This document shows, one piece after another, positions 7,672 to 15,664 of a DNA stretch of 37,624 bases. The position numbers and the translations under genes are program-made. Under the pieces are notes generated by a model. It was not told the origin of the DNA. It saw only the letters and a program-made list of their open reading frames with translations, and ran no database searches. The stretch covers positions 1 to 37,624 of the forward strand of contig URCV01000013.1 in assembly GCA_900546445.1 (NCBI GenBank), read 5' to 3'. Source of the DNA: an uncultured Bacteroidales bacterium. Its GTDB lineage: Bacteria > Bacteroidota > Bacteroidia > Bacteroidales > UBA932. Every line of letters begins with the position of its first letter. The stretch's first letter is position 1.

Positions 7672-9489
7672 ATGAAGAAAACATTATTTGGTATTTTCCT
7701 CGTTGTAATGGGGCTCGTTTCGTGTAATAAAAACACGTACGACGTTCTTATCGTAGGCGGTGGTGCTTCCGGTACTATGGCAGGCCTTCAGGCTGCCCGT
7801 ATGGGAAGTAAGGTTATGATCGCCGAGGAGACAGTGTGGATAGGCGGTATGCTTACATCTGCCGGAGTAAGCGCCATAGACGGTAACTATCGACTTCGCG
7901 GAGGACTTTTCGGCGAGTTTACAGATGCTCTGGCAGAGCATTATGGTGGCTATGAGGCTCTTAAGACAGCCTGGGTAAGTAACATCATGTTCGAGCCGTC
8001 AGTAGGTGAGGCTATCTTCGAGCAGAAGGTCGCTGCCGAAAAGAATATCACGCTTTGTAAGGAGTGGCGTTTCGAAAGCGCTCAGAAGACGAAAAAGGGA
8101 TGGACAGTCATTTTCTCTACTCCGGAAGGAAAGAAATCCATCGACACTCGTATTCTCATCGACGGAACCGAGCTCGGCGACGTGGCTAAGGCTTGTGGCA
8201 TCAAGTACCATATAGGATTCGACCCTAAGTCCTATACAGGTGAGAAGATGGCTTTCGAGGATGCCAGAAATATAGTTCAGGACCTTACTATGGTAATGAC
8301 TCTCAAGGACTACGGCCCGGGAGCCGATATGACTATCGAAAAGCCTGAAGGATACGACATCAATAACTACGTAAACTGCTGTATCAACCCTCTCAACACT
8401 TATTTCGAGAAGAACCAGAGGCAGTGGTCGCCGGAGATGATGCTTTCTTATGGTCAGCTTCAGAACGGCAAGATAATGATAAATTGGCCTACCGAAGGAA
8501 ATGACTTCTATGCTAATGTCATCGAGATGAATCGCGAGCAGAGAGATTCGGTCATCGCTCAGGCGAAGCTCCGCACTCTCGGATTCCTGTATTTCATACA
8601 GACCGAATTGGGCTACAAGAATCTGGGCCTCGCAGATGACGAGTATCCTACGGAGGACAAATTGGCATTCTTCCCATATCACAGGGAGAGTCGCCGCACC
8701 GAGGGTGAATATCTGTTCACTGTCGACGAGGTGGAGAACAGGTACGATTTTAAGGGCTACAGGACCGGTGTGGCAGTGGGCGATTACCCTGTAGACCATC
8801 ACCACTATGCCTGCCCTGAGTGGAAGACTTATGCTCACTTGTGGTTCGCTCCGGTTCCTTCATTCACGCTGCCTGTAGGTACTCTCGTGCCGCTTGGCGT
8901 GGAGGATTTCATAGTGGCTGAGAAGTCCATCAGCGTGTCTAACTTGGTAAATGGTACTACACGTCTTCAGCCTGTGGTTTGCGAAATAGGTCAGGCGGCA
9001 GGTACCATCGCGGCTCTTGCAGTGAAGAATGGCTGTGCAGTTCGCGACGTCAAGGTTAGGGATATTCAGAAAGCCCTTCTCGATGCTGGTGCTTATCTGC
9101 AGCCATATCTCGACTTAAGTAAGGATGATCCGGATTTCAAGATGCTTCAAAGAATAGGATGTACGGGCATTTTGCACGCCATAGGCAAGAATGTGGATTG
9201 GGCTAACCAATCGTGGATGCGCATAGGCGACACCCTTATTTGGGACGACCTCTACCTCGATGAGTATTATGGGGTAGCTCATAGCGATTCGAAGGAAGCT
9301 GTAAAGACAAGCGAGTTTGTAATCTTGCTTTCCGCCCTGTCGCGAAAGATGCCTGAAGACGTGACGGCGATAACCGGCATAGAGCCTTCCGAGGAGCAGA
9401 CTCTGTCGCGACTCGATGCGGCGCGCGCCATTGACACTCTCCTCCATCCGTTTGATCGCGATGTGGATTTCAAGGGCAATTTGAAATAA
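7672..9489 (+). CDS. FAD-dependent oxidoreductase lipoprotein (FAD_oxidored, PF12831-type)
   Basis: 605 residues. Signal MKKTLFGIFLVVMGLVSC gives a lipoprotein. A dinucleotide-binding Rossmann motif follows at once: YDVLIVGGGASGTMAGLQAA, then the acidic strand end KVMIAEE and IGGMLTSAGV. A second FAD-contact region with a GTRLQPVVCEIGQAAGTIAAL pattern lies near residues 425-445, as in PF12831 proteins. The C-terminal ~130 residues (from DDPDFKMLQRIG) form an extra domain I do not recognise. Such oxidoreductases are common in Bacteroidota polysaccharide loci, but their substrates are mostly unknown; a sugar or glycan oxidation is plausible, not shown. It starts 20 bases after the GHL10-like gene and ends just before a terminator, so it is the last gene of this transcript. 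Confidence 0.75.
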   Translation: MKKTLFGIFLVVMGLVSCNKNTYDVLIVGGGASGTMAGLQAARMGSKVMIAEETVWIGGMLTSAGVSAIDGNYRLRGGLFGEFTDALAEHYGGYEALKTAWVSNIMFEPSVGEAIFEQKVAAEKNITLCKEWRFESAQKTKKGWTVIFSTPEGKKSIDTRILIDGTELGDVAKACGIKYHIGFDPKSYTGEKMAFEDARNIVQDLTMVMTLKDYGPGADMTIEKPEGYDINNYVNCCINPLNTYFEKNQRQWSPEMMLSYGQLQNGKIMINWPTEGNDFYANVIEMNREQRDSVIAQAKLRTLGFLYFIQTELGYKNLGLADDEYPTEDKLAFFPYHRESRRTEGEYLFTVDEVENRYDFKGYRTGVAVGDYPVDHHHYACPEWKTYAHLWFAPVPSFTLPVGTLVPLGVEDFIVAEKSISVSNLVNGTTRLQPVVCEIGQAAGTIAALAVKNGCAVRDVKVRDIQKALLDAGAYLQPYLDLSKDDPDFKMLQRIGCTGILHAIGKNVDWANQSWMRIGDTLIWDDLYLDEYYGVAHSDSKEAVKTSEFVILLSALSRKMPEDVTAITGIEPSEEQTLSRLDAARAIDTLLHPFDRDVDFKGNLK

Positions 9490-9500
9490 TGTGGTTTTAT

Positions 9501-9531
9501 GGGCTGGGCACTGCGCTCGGCCCTTTATTTT
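9501..9531 (+). terminator. Intrinsic terminator after the oxidoreductase gene
   Basis: A 9-bp stem (9501-9509 with 9515-9523, two G:U pairs) and a 5-base loop are followed by TTTATTTT. It lies 11 bases after the oxidoreductase stop and 8 bases before the guaB ATG, so the guaB promoter must overlap or precede it. I see no clean TAnnTTTG in the gap. Confidence 0.65.
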
Positions 9532-9538
9532 ACGAGAT

Positions 9539-10621
9539 ATGTCATTTATAGAAGATAAAATTGTCTGTCAGGCACTTACTTTCGATGATGTGCTGCTCGT
9601 GCCTTCCTATTCGGAGGTGTTGCCTCGGGATGTTTCCTTGAAGACGAGGTTTTCCCGTCACATAGAATTGGCGGCTCCTTTAGTGTCTGCGGCTATGGAC
9701 ACCGTTACGGAAAGTCCTATGGCCATAGCTATGGCCGAATGCGGAGGAATCGGTGTCATTCATAAGAATATGTCTGTGGAATGTCAGTCCGAGAATGTCT
9801 CTAGGGTAAAGGCCCGTAATCTGCAGGTGGCTGCCGGCGTAGGTATTACCGATAATGTTCTGGAACGCGTTCATGCGCTTGTGGACGCAGGAGTCGACGC
9901 CGTGGTGCTGGATTCGGCTCACGGTGATTCCCAGGGTGTGGTGAATGCCTTGAAGAAGATAAAGGGCGTATTTCCTCAACTTGACGTGGTGGTGGGTAAC
10001 ATCGCCACGGCTTCCGCTGCCGTAAGGCTCATAAATGCCGGCGCAGATGCGTTGAAGGTGGGAATTGGCCCGGGCTCCATATGTACGACCAGAGTGGTTT
10101 CCGGAGTGGGAGTTCCGCAGATTACTGCCATTTATGAAGTCGCTCAGGCAGCACGCTGGTCGGGAGTTCCTGTCATTGCAGACGGTGGCATGCGCTATTC
10201 CGGCGATGTGGTGAAGGCACTTGCGGCCGGTGCCGATTGCGTGATGCTGGGCTCAATGTTCGCAGGAACGGACGAGGCTCCGGGCGAGATTTTCGAGGAA
10301 AACGGATGTAAGTACAAGTCTTATAGGGGTATGGGCTCACTTGGTGCTATGCGTGCCGGGTCAAGCGATCGCTATTTCCAGAGCGGGGCCAAGAAGCTGG
10401 TTCCGGAAGGCGTGGCAGCGAGAGTTCCATATAAGGGAAGTGTTTCCGACATTGTATTTCAGATAATTGGCGGTATTCGTTCCGGTATGGGGTATTGCGG
10501 TGCAGAGAACATTGCGGCCCTGCAACAGGCGCGTTTCGTGCAGATAACCGCGGGCGGGTTGGCCGAAAACCATCCGCACGACGTAACGATTACAGAAAAG
10601 GCACCAAATTATAATAAGTAG
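9539..10621 (+). CDS. guaB: IMP dehydrogenase lacking the CBS (Bateman) domain
   Basis: 360 residues from ATG 9539 (MSFIEDKIVCQALTFDDVLL). An earlier GTG would lie inside the terminator. It oxidises IMP to XMP with NAD+, the committed step of GMP synthesis in the cytosol. The catalytic loop GIGPGSICTTRVVSGVGVPQ has Cys182. GGMRYSGDVVKALAAGA and the mobile flap GAMRAGSSDRYFQ...KLVPEGV are intact. Usual IMPDHs have about 490 residues. Here IHKNMSVECQSENVSRVK (residues 75-91) runs almost straight into LQVAAGVGI, so the ~120-residue CBS pair normally inserted at this point is missing. The deletion is clean and the barrel is complete. Loss of CBS should remove nucleotide feedback through that domain, not catalysis. 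The guaA ATG follows the TAG stop directly. Confidence 0.95.
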   Translation: MSFIEDKIVCQALTFDDVLLVPSYSEVLPRDVSLKTRFSRHIELAAPLVSAAMDTVTESPMAIAMAECGGIGVIHKNMSVECQSENVSRVKARNLQVAAGVGITDNVLERVHALVDAGVDAVVLDSAHGDSQGVVNALKKIKGVFPQLDVVVGNIATASAAVRLINAGADALKVGIGPGSICTTRVVSGVGVPQITAIYEVAQAARWSGVPVIADGGMRYSGDVVKALAAGADCVMLGSMFAGTDEAPGEIFEENGCKYKSYRGMGSLGAMRAGSSDRYFQSGAKKLVPEGVAARVPYKGSVSDIVFQIIGGIRSGMGYCGAENIAALQQARFVQITAGGLAENHPHDVTITEKAPNYNK

Positions 10622-12154
10622 ATGGAAAAGATATTGATAATAGATTTCGGGTCGCAGTACACTCAGCTTATCGCCCGCAGAATCAGGGAGATGCAGGTGT
10701 ATTGCGAGATAGTTCCCTTTAATAAGTATAGTCCCGGGCTGCTCGCAGGCGACGTTAGGGGAGTGGTGTTGAGCGGAAGCCCTTGCTCCGTAGCCTCTCC
10801 GGATGCTCCTCGCATCGACTTGAGCGGGATAAGGGGCGTCCTGCCTCTGCTCGGCATTTGCTATGGCGCGCAGTATTTGGCCAATCTGGGCGGTGGCATG
10901 GTCGAAAAGTCCCCGACTCGCGAGTATGGACGTGCGGAATTGGTCTCCTTGAAACAGGACGATTCGCTTCTTGCCGGCCTTAAGCGGGGCTCTGTCGTCT
11001 GGATGTCGCACGGAGACACCATTACTTCAGTCCCGGACGAATTTGAGACAATAGCTTCTACGGCCGACGTGCCTGTGGCGGCGTTCCATATCGTCGGTGA
11101 GAATACTTGGGGCATTCAGTTTCATCCCGAAGTGCATCACAGCGAACAAGGAGCATTGCTCTTGAAAAACTTCGTTATGGGAGTGTGCGGATGCCGGGCA
11201 GAGTGGACGAGTGAGTGTTTCGTAAGCCAAACGGTTCGCCTTCTTAAGGAGCAAATAGGTGAAGATGAGGTGGTTATGGCGCTTTCCGGCGGAGTGGATT
11301 CCACGGTGGCAGCGGTTCTTCTGAATCGTGCTATAGGCGACAGGCTTCACTGTATCTTTGTGGATTCGGGTCTTATGCGAAAGAATGAGGCTGCCGAAGT
11401 GCTTGCTTCGTATAAGGGTATGGGACTTAATGTCCGTGGAGTGGATGCTTCTCAGAAGTTCTTGGAAGATTTGGCCGGAGTGACCGACCCTGAGCAGAAG
11501 CGTAAGATTATAGGACGTGATTTCGTGGAGGTGTTTACCGAGGCGGCGTCCGAATTGAAGGGTGTGAAGTGGTTAGGACAGGGGACCATCTATCCCGATG
11601 TGGTGGAGTCCGCTAAGGTAAATGGCACTGCGGTGGTGATCAAGTCGCACCATAACGTGGGTGGCCTTCCGGAGAATATGTCCCTGAAGGTAGTGGAGCC
11701 GCTGCGTCTTCTTTTTAAGGACGAGGTGAGAAAGGTAGGACTGGAATTGGGCATAAGTCCTTCACACATAGGCAGACATCCTTTCCCTGGACCTGGACTT
11801 GGCATTAGAATAGTAGGAGAGGTGACTCCTGAACGGGTTCGTATCCTTCAGGAAGTGGACAGTATCTACATAAATATCCTTCGTGAAGAAGGACTGTACG
11901 ATAAGGTGTGGCAGGCCGGAGCGATATTGCTTCCTATAAATAGCGTCGGGGTGATGGGCGACGAGCGTACCTATGAAAGCTGCGTAGCACTTCGCGCCGT
12001 GACTTCAGTCGATGGTATGACGGCCGATTGGGCTCGTCTGCCTTACGAGGTCCTCGCACGGCTTTCGAACGAGATTATAAACAAAGTTCGTGGCGTTAAC
12101 CGCGTAGTCTACGACATCTCTTCCAAACCGCCTGCAACTATCGAGTGGGAATAA
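10622..12154 (+). CDS. guaA: GMP synthase (glutamine-hydrolysing)
   Basis: 510 residues, the normal length. It converts XMP to GMP using ATP and glutamine. The N-terminal class I glutamine amidotransferase starts ILIIDFGSQYTQLIARRIRE, with nucleophile Cys in LLGICYGAQYLANLGGG and His/Glu in IQFHPEVHHSEQG. The ATP pyrophosphatase domain has the PP-loop ALSGGVDSTVAAVLL. The C-terminal dimerisation domain ends VVYDISSKPPATIEWE, the standard GuaA end. The start codon abuts the guaB stop, so the two consecutive steps of GMP synthesis form one operon, closed by the terminator at 12154-12190. Confidence 0.97.
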   Translation: MEKILIIDFGSQYTQLIARRIREMQVYCEIVPFNKYSPGLLAGDVRGVVLSGSPCSVASPDAPRIDLSGIRGVLPLLGICYGAQYLANLGGGMVEKSPTREYGRAELVSLKQDDSLLAGLKRGSVVWMSHGDTITSVPDEFETIASTADVPVAAFHIVGENTWGIQFHPEVHHSEQGALLLKNFVMGVCGCRAEWTSECFVSQTVRLLKEQIGEDEVVMALSGGVDSTVAAVLLNRAIGDRLHCIFVDSGLMRKNEAAEVLASYKGMGLNVRGVDASQKFLEDLAGVTDPEQKRKIIGRDFVEVFTEAASELKGVKWLGQGTIYPDVVESAKVNGTAVVIKSHHNVGGLPENMSLKVVEPLRLLFKDEVRKVGLELGISPSHIGRHPFPGPGLGIRIVGEVTPERVRILQEVDSIYINILREEGLYDKVWQAGAILLPINSVGVMGDERTYESCVALRAVTSVDGMTADWARLPYEVLARLSNEIINKVRGVNRVVYDISSKPPATIEWE

Positions 12155-12190
12155 AAAATTAGGTCGACCGTAATGGTCGACCTAATTTTT
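12154..12190. terminator. Perfect bidirectional terminator between guaA and the esterase gene
   Basis: A perfect 16-bp inverted repeat (12154-12169 with 12175-12190; core AGGTCGACC/GGTCGACCT) surrounds loop GTAAT. A-runs and T-runs form its outer ends, so it can act on both strands. It overlaps the last base of the guaA stop codon and the first two bases of the stop codon of the convergent esterase gene. Confidence 0.88.
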
Positions 12191-13274
12191 AGCGTTTCAT
12201 ATATTTCTTAAGGTATGGCGTTATCCAGTCGGCGTAGCGCATCATCCCCAAGTCGGTGAAGTGGATGTTCTCCACGAAAGCTTCCGCGTCGTGTCCTACC
12301 ATGTCGTCGGACTTGAGGAAATAGATCCGTTTTTCGCCCTGTTTTTTAAGCTTTTCGAAAAGCTCCCTTTGAGCGGCGTTCTTTTTGTCCACCTCTGTCT
12401 TCGCGTGAGAGTCCCACTCGTAGTGAGCGAAGTAAGGGTCTTCCAAAAAGAGAATAGGCACGTCCGGATGGGCGTCGCGAACTATTCTGAAGAATTGCTC
12501 GCCTTTTTCGCGGATAAGGTAGTCGTATGCGTTAGGCACATAGTCGAAAACGAAGATGGCAGGGTCTTCCACCGAGGCCATAAGCTCGGCTATCTCCATA
12601 TCCAGCAGGGCATTGCCGCTAAATCCGAGGTTAATGACCTCGCGGTCCAGCCTACGTGCGAGAATGTTCGTGTAGGCCATACCGGGACGATTGGCACATC
12701 CTCCCTGGAGTATGGAAGTTCCGTACATCACGATAGGTCTTTCCGTGCGAGGCGACTCCACTTTCGGATGCTCGATGCAGGCAGTGGAATCCACGCCTAT
12801 CTCGAGGCTGCTGATTCCGTCGTAGAGAGGCAGGTAGAGCATATATTCCGTCGGCACTCCCTTCAAGTTTCCGACTACTTTCGTCTCGGTGGTCTTGTCG
12901 CTTGGGTTAGGCTTGGCAGCGGCGATGAATCTCCATTCACCCTTGTCGTTCAATCCGTAGAGGTCGAGTCCGCGTGTGCCGACAAGTGTCTGATGGTTCA
13001 TCATATTGCCGAACTTGGCAGTCCAGCGGCACCAGATATTCTTCGAATCAGTGTTGAATCGGATGTAGAGGCCCGCGCTGTTTCGTCCCAAATACCACAC
13101 CGCATCGCGGCTTCTTCCTTCGAATTCGGCCGGGAGACGCTCGTAACGCTCTTTCGTATCCTCGCGAGCCTTTCCGTAGAGGGGGAGTGAATCGGCGTTA
13201 ACATAAACCTGTGCATAAGAAGATGCGGCGCTGCCGAGAAGTAGTGCCGCTATTAAGGTAAGTGATTTATTCAT
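12189..13274 (-). CDS. Secreted SGNH/GDSL hydrolase with N-terminal GxDLY domain
   Basis: 361 residues. Sec signal MNKSLTLIAALLLGSAASSYAQ has an AYAQ-like cleavage site and no lipobox, so a periplasmic protein is expected. Residues ~25-170 form a jelly-roll-like domain carrying GLDLYGLNDKGEWRF, the GxDLY signature (PF14607). The catalytic domain follows: block I MYGTSILQGGC (nucleophile Ser), block II FSGNALLD (Gly), block III FDYVPNAYD (Asn), block V NIHFTDLGM (His). Such enzymes remove acyl groups, often acetyl, from carbohydrates; the substrate here is unknown. The start codon overlaps the stop of the upstream CE2-like esterase by 8 bases, so two deacylases are made together. They run divergently from the glycosidase operon beginning at 14442, which may supply a shared substrate. 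Confidence 0.85.
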   Translation of the reverse strand: MNKSLTLIAALLLGSAASSYAQVYVNADSLPLYGKAREDTKERYERLPAEFEGRSRDAVWYLGRNSAGLYIRFNTDSKNIWCRWTAKFGNMMNHQTLVGTRGLDLYGLNDKGEWRFIAAAKPNPSDKTTETKVVGNLKGVPTEYMLYLPLYDGISSLEIGVDSTACIEHPKVESPRTERPIVMYGTSILQGGCANRPGMAYTNILARRLDREVINLGFSGNALLDMEIAELMASVEDPAIFVFDYVPNAYDYLIREKGEQFFRIVRDAHPDVPILFLEDPYFAHYEWDSHAKTEVDKKNAAQRELFEKLKKQGEKRIYFLKSDDMVGHDAEAFVENIHFTDLGMMRYADWITPYLKKYMKR

Positions 13275-14343
13275 AAGGAGTAAATGGCATCTGCCAATCC
13301 ATTATCGTAGCTATATATGGAGCCATTATGCTCGCTATCTTGCGATGTCCCTTGTAATTAGGGTGATAAGAAGCGCCCAGGTCGGTAGTGTTGTTGTGTG
13401 CCTGTGCATTGATTTCTGCGGCATAGACTCCGCTAAGCCCGCATCTTTCCACGGCCATCTTTACCCACGCGCCTACGGTCTCGTCATTCTTACAAGCTAC
13501 GCAGAGGATAGGAACATCTCCGTGGAATTCCCTGACTTTCATGATGAGAGCCTTGTATCCTTCGCACCAACGCGAGAGCGATGGCTGCTTGCCGGTAGAA
13601 AAGTCGTTACCGCCCAGGTAGATGACTACTATGTCAGGAGTGTATGTCGGAGTCCACGGGGTCTCTGCGAATTGGTCGAAGGTCTGGCCGTAGAGCTTTA
13701 CCATATTCTCGTGCTTGTTAAAATCGTCGTAGTTGCGGACTACACCCCTTCCGCTGTGACTGATGTGCACTGCTTCGGCATCGAAGTATCTGGCCAATAT
13801 GTCCGCGTAGGTGAGTGAAGGATTCTCCTCTTCAGGAAGGAAAGGAGAGGTCTCTGCAGGAGCTTCCGTGCCGTAACCGCAAGTGTATGAATCGCCTATG
13901 AACTCGATGATTCTGCCCTTGCCCTTAGGTGCGTCGAGGAATTGGCCGTCGGTAATGAGCTCGTGGATGGTCAGGCAACCCTGCTCCGCTTCCGTTCTCT
14001 TCTGGAAAACTACCTCGTGAACGCCTTTCTTCCCTTTGAAAAGGGTAAGAGTGGTGTCTCCCTCTACGCAGAGAGTGGCATCCTGGTGGGCGCATTGAGC
14101 TTTGTCTACCCAGATGTTAAAGTAGTCCTTATGGCTGTCTGAACATTTGATTTTCAGAGTGCTGCCCTTGAAGCGGACTCTTAAGGTGGTGGCGCTCCAG
14201 TCGAAGCGAACCGTTCCTTCTTCCGTGTTAACTTCGGTACGGCCTATGTATGACACTTTCGCATCTGTGGCCTTAATGGTATGTGCGCTACAAATGGCGC
14301 ACGAAAACAGCGCTATGGCTGCAAGTAGTAGTGTTTTTTTCAT
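13267..14343 (-). CDS. Secreted carbohydrate esterase, CE2-like SGNH family
   Basis: 358 residues from the ATG at 14343 (MKKTLLLAAIALFSC...). Fifteen further in-frame codons upstream are rejected because they precede the signal peptide and would cover the promoter. Cys after ALFS could be a lipobox, or cleavage may occur after CSA. An N-terminal beta-sandwich (~20-130; YIGRTEVNTEEGTVRFDWSA) resembles CE2_N. The SGNH domain has IEFIGDSYTCGYGTEAP (nucleophile Ser), SHSGRGVVRNYDD, IYLGGNDFST (Asn) and GASYHPNYKGH (His). This matches CE2 acetyl-esterases, which act on sugar or polysaccharide acetyl groups. It overlaps the GxDLY esterase downstream by 8 bases (ATGAATAA). A TATCTTTG box lies just before the start. 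Confidence 0.82.
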   Translation of the reverse strand: MKKTLLLAAIALFSCAICSAHTIKATDAKVSYIGRTEVNTEEGTVRFDWSATTLRVRFKGSTLKIKCSDSHKDYFNIWVDKAQCAHQDATLCVEGDTTLTLFKGKKGVHEVVFQKRTEAEQGCLTIHELITDGQFLDAPKGKGRIIEFIGDSYTCGYGTEAPAETSPFLPEEENPSLTYADILARYFDAEAVHISHSGRGVVRNYDDFNKHENMVKLYGQTFDQFAETPWTPTYTPDIVVIYLGGNDFSTGKQPSLSRWCEGYKALIMKVREFHGDVPILCVACKNDETVGAWVKMAVERCGLSGVYAAEINAQAHNNTTDLGASYHPNYKGHRKIASIMAPYIATIMDWQMPFTPYE

Positions 14344-14348
14344 AATTA

Positions 14349-14356
14349 CAAAGATA
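14349..14356 (-). promoter_or_regulatory. Bacteroidota -7 promoter element for the esterase pair
   Basis: Read on the minus strand this is TATCTTTG, an exact TAnnTTTG match. Only 5 bases separate it from the ATG of the CE2-like gene, so the transcript would be leaderless or nearly so. No clear -33 TTTG is seen at the usual distance. The opposite-facing operon starts at 14442; a weak plus-strand TCGATTTG (14371-14378) is the only candidate seen for it. Confidence 0.45.
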
Positions 14357-14441
14357 CGAAATATATTGCTTCGATTTGCACCGACCACATAAAATGCGTA
14401 AATTAGAGGCTTAATTGAAAAACAGAATACTTAAATACTAT

Positions 14442-15620
14442 ATGAGCACTGAAATTAATTTTAAGGAGTTGGCTTCTCAATATGAGAAAGAGCTCCGCGA
14501 GAATTGTCTGCCTTTCTGGCTTAACCATTCCATTGACAAAGAGTTTGGCGGTTACTTCACCTGTCTGAATCGCGATGGAAGTGTTTACGACACCGACAAA
14601 TTCATCTGGCTTCAGGGTCGCGAAGTGTGGCTTTTCGCTATGCTTTATAATAACCTCGAGAAGAACCAGGAGTGGCTTCAGACCGCTATCGACGGTGCTG
14701 AATTCCTAAAAAAGTATGGTCACGACGGAAATTATGATTTTTATTTTTCCGTAACCCGCGAGGGTAAACCTATCGTTCAGCCGTATAACATCTTCTCGAA
14801 CACTTTCGCTTGTATGGCATTTGCCCAGCTCGCCAAGGCTACAGGCAGTGAAGAGTATGCAGAAATCGCCAAGAAGACCTTCGAGCGCATCCTCGCGCGC
14901 CGCTCCAATCCTAAGGGACAGTGGAACAAACTCTATCCGGGAACCCGTCCTATGAAGGATTTCGCCCTTCCTATGATTATCTGTAATATGGCTCTCGAAG
15001 TAGAGGATATCATTAACGATCCTGCTCTTATCGACAAGACCATCGACGAAAGCGTACACGAGATCGTGGACGTGTTCTATCAGCCGGAACTCGGTGTGAT
15101 TATGGAGAACCTCGCACCGGACGGCTCGCTGATTGACTGCTTCGAAGGACGTAGGGTTAATCCTGGACACGACCTCGAGGCCATGTGGTTCCTTATGAAC
15201 ATCGGTATCCGTCGTAACGACCGGAAACTTATCGACAAGGCCGTGGAGATTTCACTCAGCGTAATCAAATATGGTTGGGACGAGAAATACGGCGGCATCT
15301 TCTACTTTATGGACCGCAAGGGCTATCCTACACAGGAACTCGAATGGGATCAGAAACTCTGGTGGGTTCACCTCGAGAGCACCATCGCTATGATCAAGGG
15401 CTATCAGCTTACAGGAAACGAAGAGTGCCTCGAGTGGTTCAAGAAGTTGAACGACTATATGTGGGCTCACTTCAAAGACCAGGAATATCCTGAATGGTAT
15501 GGCTACTTGAACCGCCGCGGAGAGGTGCTCCTCCCTCTTAAGGGCGGTAAGTGGAAAGGCTGTTTCCATGTTCCAAGAGGCCTCTATCAGATTTGGCAAA
15601 TTCTCGAAACTCTTAAATAA
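14442..15620 (+). CDS. N-acylglucosamine 2-epimerase (AGE/RnBP family)
   Basis: 392 residues from ATG 14442; a TTG 27 bases upstream is less likely. No signal peptide, so cytosolic. Family members interconvert N-acetylmannosamine and N-acetylglucosamine, though relatives act on other sugars such as mannose/glucose or cellobiose. The (alpha/alpha)6 barrel motifs are clear: FIWLQGREVWLFAMLYN (Arg60), YNIFSNTFACMAF, GRRVNPGHDLEAMWFLM, LWWVHLESTIAMIKGY (conserved His residues) and EWYGYLNRRGEVLL near the C-terminus. Length fits the family (~390-420). It is the first gene of the run of glycosidases and nag genes, consistent with feeding ManNAc or a related sugar into GlcNAc breakdown. ManNAc as substrate is inferred from this context. 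Confidence 0.83.
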   Translation: MSTEINFKELASQYEKELRENCLPFWLNHSIDKEFGGYFTCLNRDGSVYDTDKFIWLQGREVWLFAMLYNNLEKNQEWLQTAIDGAEFLKKYGHDGNYDFYFSVTREGKPIVQPYNIFSNTFACMAFAQLAKATGSEEYAEIAKKTFERILARRSNPKGQWNKLYPGTRPMKDFALPMIICNMALEVEDIINDPALIDKTIDESVHEIVDVFYQPELGVIMENLAPDGSLIDCFEGRRVNPGHDLEAMWFLMNIGIRRNDRKLIDKAVEISLSVIKYGWDEKYGGIFYFMDRKGYPTQELEWDQKLWWVHLESTIAMIKGYQLTGNEECLEWFKKLNDYMWAHFKDQEYPEWYGYLNRRGEVLLPLKGGKWKGCFHVPRGLYQIWQILETLK

Positions 15621-15664
15621 AAAAATATCATAACATCAACTTTCTTTTAAACAAAACTAATATT

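Noticed and set aside
7999..8838. 279-codon minus-strand ORF in the FAD oxidoreductase gene
   Set aside because: It is a shadow of a well-supported gene, with no motif in its translation. The same holds for 17686-18576, 25503-26360 and 23322-24176.
12261..13190. 309-codon plus-strand ORF antisense to the GxDLY esterase
   Set aside because: The minus-strand gene has a signal peptide and all SGNH blocks; the plus-strand frame shows no recognisable motif.
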